64,000 nt of DNA from positions 682,001-746,000 of the forward strand of contig MPMM01000001.1 in NCBI GenBank assembly GCA_002238505.1, written 5' to 3'. Position 1 is the first letter of the stretch. Each line of letters begins with the position of its first letter. Source of the stretch: SAR202 cluster bacterium bin22 (GTDB lineage: Bacteria; Chloroflexota; Dehalococcoidia; Lucifugimonadales; UBA3495). Positions 16,326-24,120 of this stretch are shown one piece after another. The notes beneath the pieces were generated by a model. That model worked only from the letters and a program-made list of their open reading frames with translations, was not told the DNA's origin and did not search any database. Both the position numbers and the translations under genes were made by a program.

Positions 16326-17924
16326 CTACTCAAAGGGTGTGGGCATGGCCTGGACCGGCACTTCTATCAAAGTCGGCGCATCAATTGCCAGGGCTTCCTG
16401 CAAAGCCGGCCCCAGCTTGTCGGGTTCAACCCGCACTCCCCTGGCTCCGTAAGCCTCTGCCAGTTTCACGAAATCGGGGTTATGAAGCGCCGCCCCGTAA
16501 ACCCGTCCCTCAAACCGGTTTACCTGGTCCCGAAGCACGTTCCCATAAGCGTTGTCGTTAAACACGACGACTACTGCATTTATGCCGTACTGCACCGCCG
16601 TCGCCAGTTCCTGAGAATTGAACAGGAACCCGCCGTCGCCGGACACCGCCACCACCGCCTTGTCAGGCTGGGCTACCTTGGCGCCCAAAGCCACGGGATA
16701 AGCGTAGCCCAGGTTGCCGGCGTAGGAAGACGTCACAAAGGTACGGGGTTCATAGACCGGGTAAAAGGCGCGGCTATAGTAGCCAATCTGGGTCATTCCC
16801 GATATCAATATGCCGTCATCGGGCATGACCTCTCGAATAGTGGCAGTGAGCGACTCCTGCGGTTCCACCCGGACTGCTGAATTGGCCCGACGCTGGCGGA
16901 GGGCGGCAAACTCGGAAGCCCTGCTTTCCCGGGCGGGCGTCAACTGCGACACCTGTTCGTAGAGGCTCTCCAGGGCCAGCCGGGCGTCACCGTGAATGCC
17001 AAAGGTGTTCTCGTAGTTCCGGCCCAATTCCTCCGGGTCAATGTCAATCTGGACAATGCGCTGACCTCCCAGCCAAGCCGGGTTGGCCATGCGGGTTCCC
17101 ACCGCCAGAATTGCGTCAAAATTGGGTTCTTCCCTGGCCACGGGGTCATTGCGAAGGCGGTGCGCGCCCAGGGACAGGGGATTGCGGTCGGAAATGGCTC
17201 CCTTCCCCTCGGGAGACGTAATTATGGGGGCCTGCAGATGTTCGGCCACGCGAAGCAATGCCTCCTGTGCCCCCGAGGAAATTACGCCGCCGCCTGCCCA
17301 TATCAATGGATTGGCTGCCTCCGCCATGATCTGAGCCCCGGTGCGGATAGCCTCGGTGTCCGCTACTGGCCGGGGATATTCCTCCGGCTCCCGCAGTTCA
17401 ACGTCGGCCATGTCCGCCAGCGTCTCCGGCGGAATCTCGATCTCTACCGGACGGGGCCGCCCAGTCTTCAGGTGATAGAACGCCTCGTGGACCGCGTCGG
17501 GAATCTCTGCCGGGTCCAATATTCGCTTCGCCCACTTGGTAACCGGGCGGATGGTGTCCTGCTGGTCGTTGACCTCGTGGAGAATTCCGCGATCGGACCC
17601 AATCAGGTCCCGCTCAATCTGCCCTGAAACTACCAGAATCGGGGAAGAAGCGGCGAATGCGGTGCCAATTCCGGCCGAGGCGTTTTGGAGACCGGGCCCC
17701 GGCACCATCATGGCAGTGCCGATTCCGCCGCCGGCCCGCGCGTACCCGTCGGCCATGTAAGTGGTTGCCTGCTCGTGGCGGGTGGTGATGAACCGGATCC
17801 CTGGCTCCCCCTGCAGTCCGTCCAGAGCGTGATAGAGCTGCACACCCGGCAACCCGAAAATAACCCGTACTCCCTCCAGGTACAGTGATTTGGCCAACGC
17901 CTGTCCACCCGTCATTCTTGGCAT
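16326..17924 (-). CDS. ThDP-dependent acetolactate synthase-like enzyme
   Basis: The 532 residues show the three-domain layout of the AHAS/benzoylformate decarboxylase superfamily. An N-terminal Pyr domain carries the catalytic Glu in RHEQATTYMADGYAR (near residue 51), followed by a central transhydrogenase-like domain. A C-terminal PP domain has the GDGGF...NDN thiamine diphosphate/Mg motif. It is not the biosynthetic ilvB, which lies at 50.9 kb with its regulatory subunit. Substrate likely an alpha-keto acid or acyl-CoA. It is the first gene of a leftward unit with LLM and udgB and is divergent from the NMT1/THI5-like gene. Confidence 0.87.
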   Translation of the reverse strand: MPRMTGGQALAKSLYLEGVRVIFGLPGVQLYHALDGLQGEPGIRFITTRHEQATTYMADGYARAGGGIGTAMMVPGPGLQNASAGIGTAFAASSPILVVSGQIERDLIGSDRGILHEVNDQQDTIRPVTKWAKRILDPAEIPDAVHEAFYHLKTGRPRPVEIEIPPETLADMADVELREPEEYPRPVADTEAIRTGAQIMAEAANPLIWAGGGVISSGAQEALLRVAEHLQAPIITSPEGKGAISDRNPLSLGAHRLRNDPVAREEPNFDAILAVGTRMANPAWLGGQRIVQIDIDPEELGRNYENTFGIHGDARLALESLYEQVSQLTPARESRASEFAALRQRRANSAVRVEPQESLTATIREVMPDDGILISGMTQIGYYSRAFYPVYEPRTFVTSSYAGNLGYAYPVALGAKVAQPDKAVVAVSGDGGFLFNSQELATAVQYGINAVVVVFNDNAYGNVLRDQVNRFEGRVYGAALHNPDFVKLAEAYGARGVRVEPDKLGPALQEALAIDAPTLIEVPVQAMPTPFE

Positions 17925-18085
17925 GTTTTTCCCCTTGATAAACAGCAGGTCGCCGAATCGCGGAACTGCTTCTCAACCGCGTGGCGCCCGTCTGCGATGT
18001 TGAGGCGGATTGTAGTTGGGGTTATCTGGAGCGTCAAGTTGACCTGTAGCTGATTCAAGCTAAGGATTGGTTGGTTGGCGCTATG

Positions 18086-18115
18086 TTGGACGCCTGTCAC
18101 GCCTTTTGCTACACT
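18086..18115 (+). promoter_or_regulatory. Probable promoter of the NMT1/THI5-like gene
   Basis: TTGGAC at 18086-18091 and TACACT at 18110-18115 with an 18-nt spacer, 57 nt before the ATG. Its presence supports the view that the gene behind it, despite the in-frame TGA, is expressed. Confidence 0.4.
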
Positions 18116-18172
18116 TGCCGTCAACAGCAATCTCCAACGGGTATAGTCCCCAGCTGATGGAGGGTCAGACTA

Positions 18173-19093
18173 ATGAAGAAAGTGGTCAGCGAAATCAACG
18201 GAGCCATTTTCAGTTTGCCCTGGTTGGTAGCCAGGGATGAAGGGCTGTTCGAGGCGGAAGGCATTGAAATGGAGTTTGTCACCGCCGTCAGCAGCGGCCA
18301 GGTGACCCACACCGAAAACCCGGAAGAAGTTAACCCGGTATTGGGACACGTGGCTTTCGAGGACGCTAAAGTCTCCATTTACCGCGCTTGAGAAGAGGGT
18401 CAGGTCCGTCGGGCCTATGAAAGCAAGCAGGGCGCCAGGATTATTGCTCTTCGCTCTGCCGTAGCAAGCCAGGCCATCCTGGTGCGCGGTGACTCCCCCC
18501 ACTATTATCCCGGAACGCTGGGCAACCGGCCGGTGGCCGTCCAGTTCCACGCCGGCTCCCACTACGTGGCCTTGAGGCTGTTGTCCGGGTACCTGCCCGA
18601 AGAAAAACTCAAGCTGGTCCACTACGGTTCTCCCCAGTATCGATTTGAAGCCCTGATGAATGGTGAAGTGGATGCCGCGGCCCTGATGGAACCCTGGATT
18701 ACCCTCGCGGAAAAACTGGGCTGCCGTCCTGTCTGCGAAGGCCATTACCTGGGCGCCGAAAACGCCAGCGACAACATGGATGAGGAGACCTTCTCGGCCA
18801 TCAACCGCGCAGTGGTGAAGGCCGTGGACATCATCAACGCCGACAAGCGCAAGTACCTCCATTATCTCATCGACGAGCCCAGGTTTGCGTCAGTGGCGGT
18901 CAAATACGGAAGTATCACTCCCGAAGACTTCCACCTGTCCAGAATCCGTTACTCGTACAACACTCCCTACAATGACGAAATCATCGAGGACACCTATCAC
19001 TGGATGGTTAAGTGGGGTCTGCTGACCGATGCGGCCTGCGCCGCGGATCTGGTGGACAATCGCATTGCGGAGCCCGCGCCGGCAGACGATTAG
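18173..19093 (+). CDS. NMT1/THI5-like protein with in-frame TGA at codon 73 (candidate selenoprotein)
   Basis: The frame from ATG 18173 to TAG 19093 gives 306 residues, with one internal TGA at 18389-18391. Both halves are in the same frame and of normal composition. The product is a periplasmic-binding-protein-fold protein of the NMT1/THI5-like group: LPWLVARDEGLFEAEG, FHAGSHYVALRL, EPWITLAEKLGC and INADKRKYLHYLI are typical. The flanks read SIYRA-TGA-EEGQVRRAYESK. Related proteins, as I recall them, have YRACEWGQ here, so the TGA stands at a Cys. The hairpin AGGTCC-GTC-GGGCCT (18402-18416) lies ten bases after the TGA. GGAGGG precedes the ATG by eight bases. There is no signal peptide and no transporter gene nearby, so it may be a cytosolic binding protein or enzyme. 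Alternatives are a nonsense mutation or sequencing error. Confidence 0.7.
18402..18416 (+). promoter_or_regulatory. SECIS-like hairpin after the in-frame TGA
   Basis: AGGTCC and GGGCCT pair as RNA in six pairs (one G-U) around the loop GUC, which begins with G. The loop starts 17 nt after the TGA, within the range described for bacterial SECIS elements (loop about 16-37 nt away, G among the first two loop bases). The stem is short and the lower part is not well paired. Confidence 0.4.
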
Positions 19094-19119
19094 ACCTCTC
19101 AACCCTTTCGCGATAGCTC

Positions 19120-19154
19120 AGCCGGCCATGGAGACTCTGTGGCCGGCTTTGTTT
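19120..19154 (+). terminator. Terminator after the NMT1/THI5-like gene
   Basis: AGCCGGCCA and TGGCCGGCT form a nine-pair stem around eleven bases, followed by TTGTTTAAT. It lies 26 nt after the TAG that ends the read-through frame, not after the internal TGA, so it supports the long gene model. Confidence 0.75.
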
Positions 19155-19205
19155 AATCCTGGCTGATTGAGGACATTTCACTCTCGCTCGTATTGGCAGG
19201 TGGTT

Positions 19206-20807
19206 ATGAAATACGACGTAGTAATCGTAGGCGCTGGTTCCGCCGGGTGTGTCCTGGCAGCTCGCCTTTCCGAAGATGCCCGCAGGTCTGTACTGCTGCT
19301 GGAGACCGGCCCCGACTACCCCGATTTTGAACGGCTTCCCGAGGGCTTGAAGTATGGGTTCGCTGCGGCTCCCGTTCCGCCGGACTTCCGGACTCCCAGC
19401 GGCCACCCGACCTGGTTGACCTCCGATTCCCACAACTGGCAATTTACCGCCACCAGCACCCCTCTGGCGCCGCCCATGTTCGTGCCCAGGGGCAAGGTCA
19501 CTGGCGGTTCCAGCGCCATCAACTCGTCGGCCTTCTATCGCGGCACGCCCGAGGACTTCGACGCCTGGGCCGCCAGGGGCAACGACGCCTGGAGCTATGA
19601 ACAGGTCCTGCCCTTTTTCAGAAAACTGGAGAACGACGCTGACCAACGCGACGACTTTCACGGCACCGAAGGTCCTATACTTGTCCACCACTCCAATGCA
19701 GAAAGCTGGCATCCGACTCAAAAGGCCTTCTACGCTGCCTGCGTAGCCAGCGACCATCCCCCCACCGATGATCACAACAATCCCGACTCCGCGGGCATTG
19801 GCCCTGGTATTTCCAATAACCATCAAGGTGTGCGGTTCAGCACGGCCCTGGGCTATCTGGATGAAACTCGGCACCGCCTGAACCTTACCGTTAAGTCCGG
19901 TTGCCACGTGAAGCGCATCCTGTTTGAGGGCAAGCGTGCCGTTGGCCTGGAGGTCGAGTCCGGCGGCCAGATCTACACCGTGGAAGGTGAGGAGATCGTG
20001 CTCTCCGCCGGCGCCGTAGGGTCGCCCCACTTGTTGCTCCTGTCTGGAGTAGGACCGGAGGCCCAGCTTGTCGAGCAAGGCATTCCGCTGGTACATGTCC
20101 TTCAGGGAGTTGGCCGAAACCTGAAAGATCACCCCAAGATTTACATAACCTGGTCAATCGCCGCCGACTATCCTCCACAGGGCAGGGCCGCCCCCGGTGG
20201 TACGGCATTGCGCTTGACCGCGCCGGGCTCGAATCTCAGGAACGACCTGAGCATCAGCCTGGCCTGCTTCGTGCCGCCCCGTACCCACGAGATCAGCCCG
20301 GTCCTCCCGCAGGGGGAAGAAGTCCCCCGTTTTGTGGAGATGATGGTGGCGCTCTTGCTTCCGGTTAGCCAGGGAGAGTTGAGCTTGGCTTCCTCGGACT
20401 ACCGGGTTCAGCCCCGCATGCATTACAACTACCTGGCCGACTCCTTTGACCGGGACCGACTGCGGTCAGGAGTCAGGTTGGCCATGGGACTGGCCCAAAG
20501 GCCTGAGCTGGCAGAATACATGGGAGACCTCATCGACCCCAATGTAGAAGATCTGGCCACCGATGAAGCCCTGGACCGCTGGTTGCTGCGCGAAGCCACC
20601 ACCTATTCTCACATTTCCTGTACCTGTCGCATGGGGCCCGACGGTGACGCAATGGCGGTGGTCAACCAGTTTGGCAGGGTTTACGGACTGGAAGGGCTAC
20701 GAATCGTGGATGCCTCGATAATGCCCGACCTGGTTCGCGCTCCCATCAACCCCGCGGTAATCATGCTGGCGGAAAAAATCGCCGACGCCATGAAGTCCGG
20801 GCGGTAA
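19206..20807 (+). CDS. GMC-family FAD-dependent oxidoreductase
   Basis: The 533-residue product is a glucose-methanol-choline oxidoreductase. The dinucleotide-binding motif VIVGAGSAGCVLAARL is at residues 6-21. PRGKVTGGSSAINS near 98-111 is the FAD-covering loop (PROSITE GMC-1). The GMC-2 motif GAVGSPHLLLLSGVGP lies near 271-286. The C-terminal SHISCTCRMG carries the catalytic His and PINPAV the second active-site residue (Asn). Members oxidise alcohols, and choline dehydrogenase is the best known; the substrate cannot be told here. The longer frame begins at 19167, but the ATG at 19206 directly precedes the FAD motif as in relatives. It is transcribed alone. Confidence 0.9.
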   Translation: MKYDVVIVGAGSAGCVLAARLSEDARRSVLLLETGPDYPDFERLPEGLKYGFAAAPVPPDFRTPSGHPTWLTSDSHNWQFTATSTPLAPPMFVPRGKVTGGSSAINSSAFYRGTPEDFDAWAARGNDAWSYEQVLPFFRKLENDADQRDDFHGTEGPILVHHSNAESWHPTQKAFYAACVASDHPPTDDHNNPDSAGIGPGISNNHQGVRFSTALGYLDETRHRLNLTVKSGCHVKRILFEGKRAVGLEVESGGQIYTVEGEEIVLSAGAVGSPHLLLLSGVGPEAQLVEQGIPLVHVLQGVGRNLKDHPKIYITWSIAADYPPQGRAAPGGTALRLTAPGSNLRNDLSISLACFVPPRTHEISPVLPQGEEVPRFVEMMVALLLPVSQGELSLASSDYRVQPRMHYNYLADSFDRDRLRSGVRLAMGLAQRPELAEYMGDLIDPNVEDLATDEALDRWLLREATTYSHISCTCRMGPDGDAMAVVNQFGRVYGLEGLRIVDASIMPDLVRAPINPAVIMLAEKIADAMKSGR

Positions 20808-20860
20808 CACTTCCCTCCCTCTGCAGGGGGCCCATTCCTCAGCACCCTTCTTTATCCTGC

Positions 20861-20866
20861 TATAAT
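20861..20866 (+). promoter_or_regulatory. -10 box (TATAAT) upstream of the PAC2 gene
   Basis: A perfect TATAAT, 71 nt before the ATG of the PAC2-family gene and 53 nt after the GMC stop. The -35 region is poor (CTCAGC at the 17-nt position), so the call is tentative. Confidence 0.3.
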
Positions 20867-20937
20867 TGGTGTGTTTTAAATCGTCCCCGTTTATCTGAAC
20901 CTGAAACATTCTAAGACTCTAACAGGAGGAACACCGA

Positions 20938-21891
20938 ATGGCCGATGAGTTGTTGGTCCTCCACGAGAAGCCCGAGGCGAAATACATGATCGCCGGCTGG
21001 CGCCGACAATGGTCCAACGGCGGCAGGATTTCCAGTGGCCTGCCCCGATATCTGATCGAAAAACTTGGTGCACGCCGCATTGGACGTCTGGGCGACCAGG
21101 TTTCCACCCTTTGCTACCCTTTCCAGGTTGCCGGCACTCACGATACCTTCCGTCCCGGCGCTGCCTTCCAGGATGGCCTTCCCTCCACTCAAATGAACAG
21201 GGAGAACGAGTTTTACGACGCCGGCAACGGACTGATCATTTTCCTGGGCGAGGAACCCTGGAGTCGCATTGATATTTATGGTCAGGGCTTCTTTGAGGCC
21301 GTCCGCGAGCTTGGTATCGAGCAGACAGTGGCGGTGGAAGGCGTCAATGGTCCAGCGCCCCCCGAATTGGAGCGCCGCATTAACTGCGTTTATAGCCGCC
21401 CTGAAATGAAGGAAACGCTGGACAGGTACAGCGTGTTAATGTCCAGCCGCGGTTCAGAAGGCCGCCGCGGTCCAACCATTGGTATGGCCATGGTGTCGCT
21501 GGCTCATTTTGACTATCCGGAAGTGCAGATGTTTCGCCTGGGAGCCATGGCCCCCATGTACCCCTTTGTCGTCTCCAACAACGAACAACTGGGCATCTTC
21601 CGGGATCATCGCTCCTTCTACGACATCATGCGCCGGCTCAAGTCGCTCTTCAAGCTGGACATTGACCTGAGCGAGTTGCTGGCTCTGGCTGAAACCGAGT
21701 CCAGGGAATTACAGGCTAACCTGGACCGCATCGCCGAGAATAACGCTGAGGCCAAGCGCATTATCGAGCAGGTCCGCGCGGACTATGACGTCACACCCTA
21801 TGTTGAACCGGTGGACTTGGATCCTGCCCTGGACCGTACGCTGGAGGACATCCTGCTAGGTATGTCCGACCCTCCGGAAGGGCAGCAATAG
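20938..21891 (+). CDS. PAC2 family protein
   Basis: The 317 residues match the PAC2 (proteasome assembly chaperone 2-like) family found in archaea, actinobacteria and Chloroflexota. It opens with a short strand and AKYMIAGWRRQWSNGGR. The core has VYSRPEMKE and GPTIGMAMVSLAHFDYPEV, and the C-terminal third is a charged helical hairpin (about 235-290). The bacterial members are of unknown function. Some sit near ATP-grasp or proteasome genes, but none are seen here. The start follows GGAGGA by seven bases. A strong hairpin terminator follows, so it is probably a single-gene unit. Confidence 0.8.
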   Translation: MADELLVLHEKPEAKYMIAGWRRQWSNGGRISSGLPRYLIEKLGARRIGRLGDQVSTLCYPFQVAGTHDTFRPGAAFQDGLPSTQMNRENEFYDAGNGLIIFLGEEPWSRIDIYGQGFFEAVRELGIEQTVAVEGVNGPAPPELERRINCVYSRPEMKETLDRYSVLMSSRGSEGRRGPTIGMAMVSLAHFDYPEVQMFRLGAMAPMYPFVVSNNEQLGIFRDHRSFYDIMRRLKSLFKLDIDLSELLALAETESRELQANLDRIAENNAEAKRIIEQVRADYDVTPYVEPVDLDPALDRTLEDILLGMSDPPEGQQ

Positions 21892-21921
21892 CGGCTGGGG
21901 GTTCCGGCGTAGCAAAATTTC

Positions 21922-21950
21922 AGGGGGCGGGTAATTCACCCGTCCCCTTT
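21922..21950 (+). terminator. Terminator after the PAC2 gene
   Basis: AGGGGGCGGGT and ACCCGTCCCCT pair (one G-U) around AATTC, followed by TTTCATTG. It separates the PAC2 gene from the convergent M24 gene. Confidence 0.75.
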
Positions 21951-21980
21951 CATTGTTCCGCAGGAAATTGACTTTCGTCC

Positions 21981-23273
21981 CTATCCGGCGTGGGCTGCCG
22001 GCATGGCGGGCCGGTTCCGGTGAGACTGGCTGTCTCGGGTGGTGTTCAGCGGCCCGTTGGCTGAATAGTACTTTACGCCCGCCACTATCAATTCTTCCGC
22101 CGGAAAACGGGTAATCACTTGGGGACCGTCGGCAGTCACGACCACCTCTTCCTCGATGCGCGCCGCAGACCACCCGTCCGCCGCCGGCCAGAAGGTCTCC
22201 AGGGCAAACACCATCCCCTCCTCAATCGGCTGCGGATGCTCCAGCGAGAACAGTCGGCTGAATATGGGCGCCTCCCAGATGTTTAGCCCCACGCCATGGC
22301 CATACTGCAACGCAAAGGCCGCTTCTTCATTTGCGAACCCGAATTCCTCGGCCTTGGGCCAGTTCTGGACAATGTCCGCGGTCGTAATGCCAGGTTTTAC
22401 CGCGTCAATGGAAATGTCGAGAATCTCCCGGCATTTCTTGTATGCGTCAATCTGGGCCTGGGATGCACTGCCGATAGCCAGGGTGCGGTAGTAGCAGGTC
22501 CGGTAGCCCATGTAGCTGTGCAGAATGTCGAAGTAAACCTGGTCGCCGGGTCGCAGTATCCGGTCCGCAAACAGGTGGGGATGTGGGCTGGTCCGCTCCC
22601 CGCCGATGGCGTTTACCCCCTCAACGAACTCCGATCCCAGTTCGTACAGCACCTTGTTCACCAGGGCCACCCCGTCATTCTCCCGCACGCCGGCCCGCAG
22701 TTCCTGGTAAAGCACATCGTAAGCCGCGTCCACCATGGCGCAGGCCGTGTTGAGCAGCGTAATCTCGTCCTGGGTCTTGATGCGGCGCGCCTCCAGCATT
22801 ATTTGCTGGCCGTCCACCACGTTGATTCCTTCTTTCTGAAGCGCGAACAGCACCACCGGTTCAACAACGTCCACCCCGATTGGTTCGTTCAACAGGCCTC
22901 GCAGTTCCAGTTCCGCCTTGATCTTCTTTGCCACGTCCTCAGCCAGGTTTGCCGAGGGCGGAGTGGCGCCCCTGAGGGTGGAAATACCGGCGCGGGAGCG
23001 CTCGCCCAGCCAGGGACAGTAAAGCTGGTGGTGCCGGGCCGCCGAGCCAAAGTCCCACAAAATCGGTTCATCGTCCTGGGGCAGGAGGCAGAAGCGCACC
23101 AGCTTGTCCTGGGCCCAGGTACCGATGATAGTGGCGGTCAGGTACCTGATGTTGTTCATATCAAACGAAAGGATGGCTCCCAGGTCCGACTTCTTCAGAA
23201 GCCCCTTTATTCTGTCCAGTCGCTGGGTTCGGAGGCGCTCAAAGTTAACCCGCTCCTCCCAGTCAACGTTCAT
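21981..23273 (-). CDS. M24 (creatinase/DddP-like) family protein
   Basis: This is a pita-bread-fold M24 protein of about 430 residues, counted from the ATG at 23273. The frame extends to a GTG at 23345, but MNVDWEERVNFERL is the usual start of the DddP-like branch. It has a creatinase-type N-terminal domain and a C-terminal catalytic domain. Candidate metal ligands are Asp249 (YFDIL), His326 (GHGVGL), Glu359 (ALETF) and Glu375. The second Asp of the D-x10-D pair is replaced by Cys260 in GYRTCYYRT. Aminopeptidase P activity is therefore doubtful; a lyase or hydrolase acting without the full metal pair, as in creatinase, is possible. It is convergent with PAC2 and divergent from the RidA gene. 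Confidence 0.82.
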   Translation of the reverse strand: MNVDWEERVNFERLRTQRLDRIKGLLKKSDLGAILSFDMNNIRYLTATIIGTWAQDKLVRFCLLPQDDEPILWDFGSAARHHQLYCPWLGERSRAGISTLRGATPPSANLAEDVAKKIKAELELRGLLNEPIGVDVVEPVVLFALQKEGINVVDGQQIMLEARRIKTQDEITLLNTACAMVDAAYDVLYQELRAGVRENDGVALVNKVLYELGSEFVEGVNAIGGERTSPHPHLFADRILRPGDQVYFDILHSYMGYRTCYYRTLAIGSASQAQIDAYKKCREILDISIDAVKPGITTADIVQNWPKAEEFGFANEEAAFALQYGHGVGLNIWEAPIFSRLFSLEHPQPIEEGMVFALETFWPAADGWSAARIEEEVVVTADGPQVITRFPAEELIVAGVKYYSANGPLNTTRDSQSHRNRPAMPAAHAG

Positions 23274-23519
23274 TGTTCCGAAGCTCTTGATTTGCGTCAC
23301 AATTCTCACCCAAAAGGTAGTCTTGATTTCTTCCCGCAGGCACACCGGCAGGCGAAGTCCGGGGCTTGCGGAAGTTTAGTTGGGCAGGTTCAGGCTGTCA
23401 ACCGAACGACTGTTAACTGAGACACTCGTTCCTGGCATCGATAGGAGTCGCAACCAGATGTTTCTGCGGAGCTTATTCGACTGCTGCTTACCCCTGAAGT
23501 GCGCCACCTGCTTCTCGAC

Positions 23520-23525
23520 TATAAT
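23520..23525 (+). promoter_or_regulatory. -10 box (TATAAT) upstream of the RidA gene
   Basis: A perfect TATAAT 52 nt before the RidA start. A matching -35 box at the right distance is not clear (CTGAAG at 23494-23499 has a 20-nt spacer). Confidence 0.35.
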
Positions 23526-23577
23526 GGGACGCAGCGCCTCAACCCCTAATACCACCCCATTACCCGGAATTGGAGGA

Positions 23578-24012
23578 ATGACCTTGCCCAGCAGAATCGA
23601 AGTCATCCACACCGCCGACCGCGATCCCTCGGTCAACCTGCCCTATGCCCCCGCCGTCAAGGTGACCGGCGGATCGCTTCTCTTCCTCGCCGGCGTCAAC
23701 GCCGCCAAGGTGTATCACAGCCACCCCCACATCGAATCGGAATTCGATGACATTCCCAGTGACATGGAAGGCCAGACCCGTATGGCCCTGGAAAACGTGA
23801 GGAAAGGCCTCGAAGCCTGCGGAGCCACCTTCAGCGACGTCGTGCAGGTAACCCGTTACATCACCAACGTGGACGAGCAGGACCAGATGAACGAGGTCTG
23901 GTGGGAGTATTTTGGCGACCATCGCCCCGGTACGGCCACCATTGAAGTTTCCCGCCTTGCCACCCACGAAAAGCTCAAGGTAGAACTGGCGGCCATCGCC
24001 GTCGTGGATTAG
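23578..24012 (+). CDS. RidA/YjgF family protein
   Basis: The 144-residue product has the chorismate-mutase-like fold of RidA. The run ends with VTRYITNVDEQDQM, RPGTATIEVSRLA and KVELAAIAVVD, including the arginine that holds the substrate carboxylate in RidA. RidA deaminates reactive enamines/imines released by PLP enzymes; many homologues in catabolic regions have other or unknown roles. GGAGG (23572-23576) is only one base from the ATG but seven bases from the TTG at 23584, so the true start may be TTG two codons later. The open frame reaches back to 23380, but that part has no RidA similarity. Confidence 0.85.
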   Translation: MTLPSRIEVIHTADRDPSVNLPYAPAVKVTGGSLLFLAGVNAAKVYHSHPHIESEFDDIPSDMEGQTRMALENVRKGLEACGATFSDVVQVTRYITNVDEQDQMNEVWWEYFGDHRPGTATIEVSRLATHEKLKVELAAIAVVD

Positions 24013-24018
24013 ACCGGG

Positions 24019-24049
24019 AACAGGGGCTGGCTACAAACCGGCCCCTGTT
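24019..24049 (+). terminator. Hairpin after the RidA gene
   Basis: AACAGGGGCTGG and CCGGCCCCTGTT pair over twelve positions (one G-U) around seven bases. There is no T-run on the plus strand, so it may act with Rho or only protect the mRNA end. Confidence 0.5.
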
Positions 24050-24120
24050 AAGACTACCCGTGGACGGAACCTCTTGCGAATGCGCGGTCCGAACAACGTT
24101 AGCTTTTGCTACGTTACTGT

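Noticed and set aside
14850-16880. 676-residue open frame on the plus strand
   Set aside because: It lies opposite three well-recognised minus-strand genes (udgB, LLM, ThDP enzyme) and has no domain pattern; it is a shadow frame of G+C-rich coding DNA.
18173-19093. Frameshifted pseudogene in place of a Sec gene
   Set aside because: Both halves are in the same frame and no other stop or codon decay is seen; a single point change is the only defect, so a frameshift is excluded. A simple nonsense mutation cannot be excluded.
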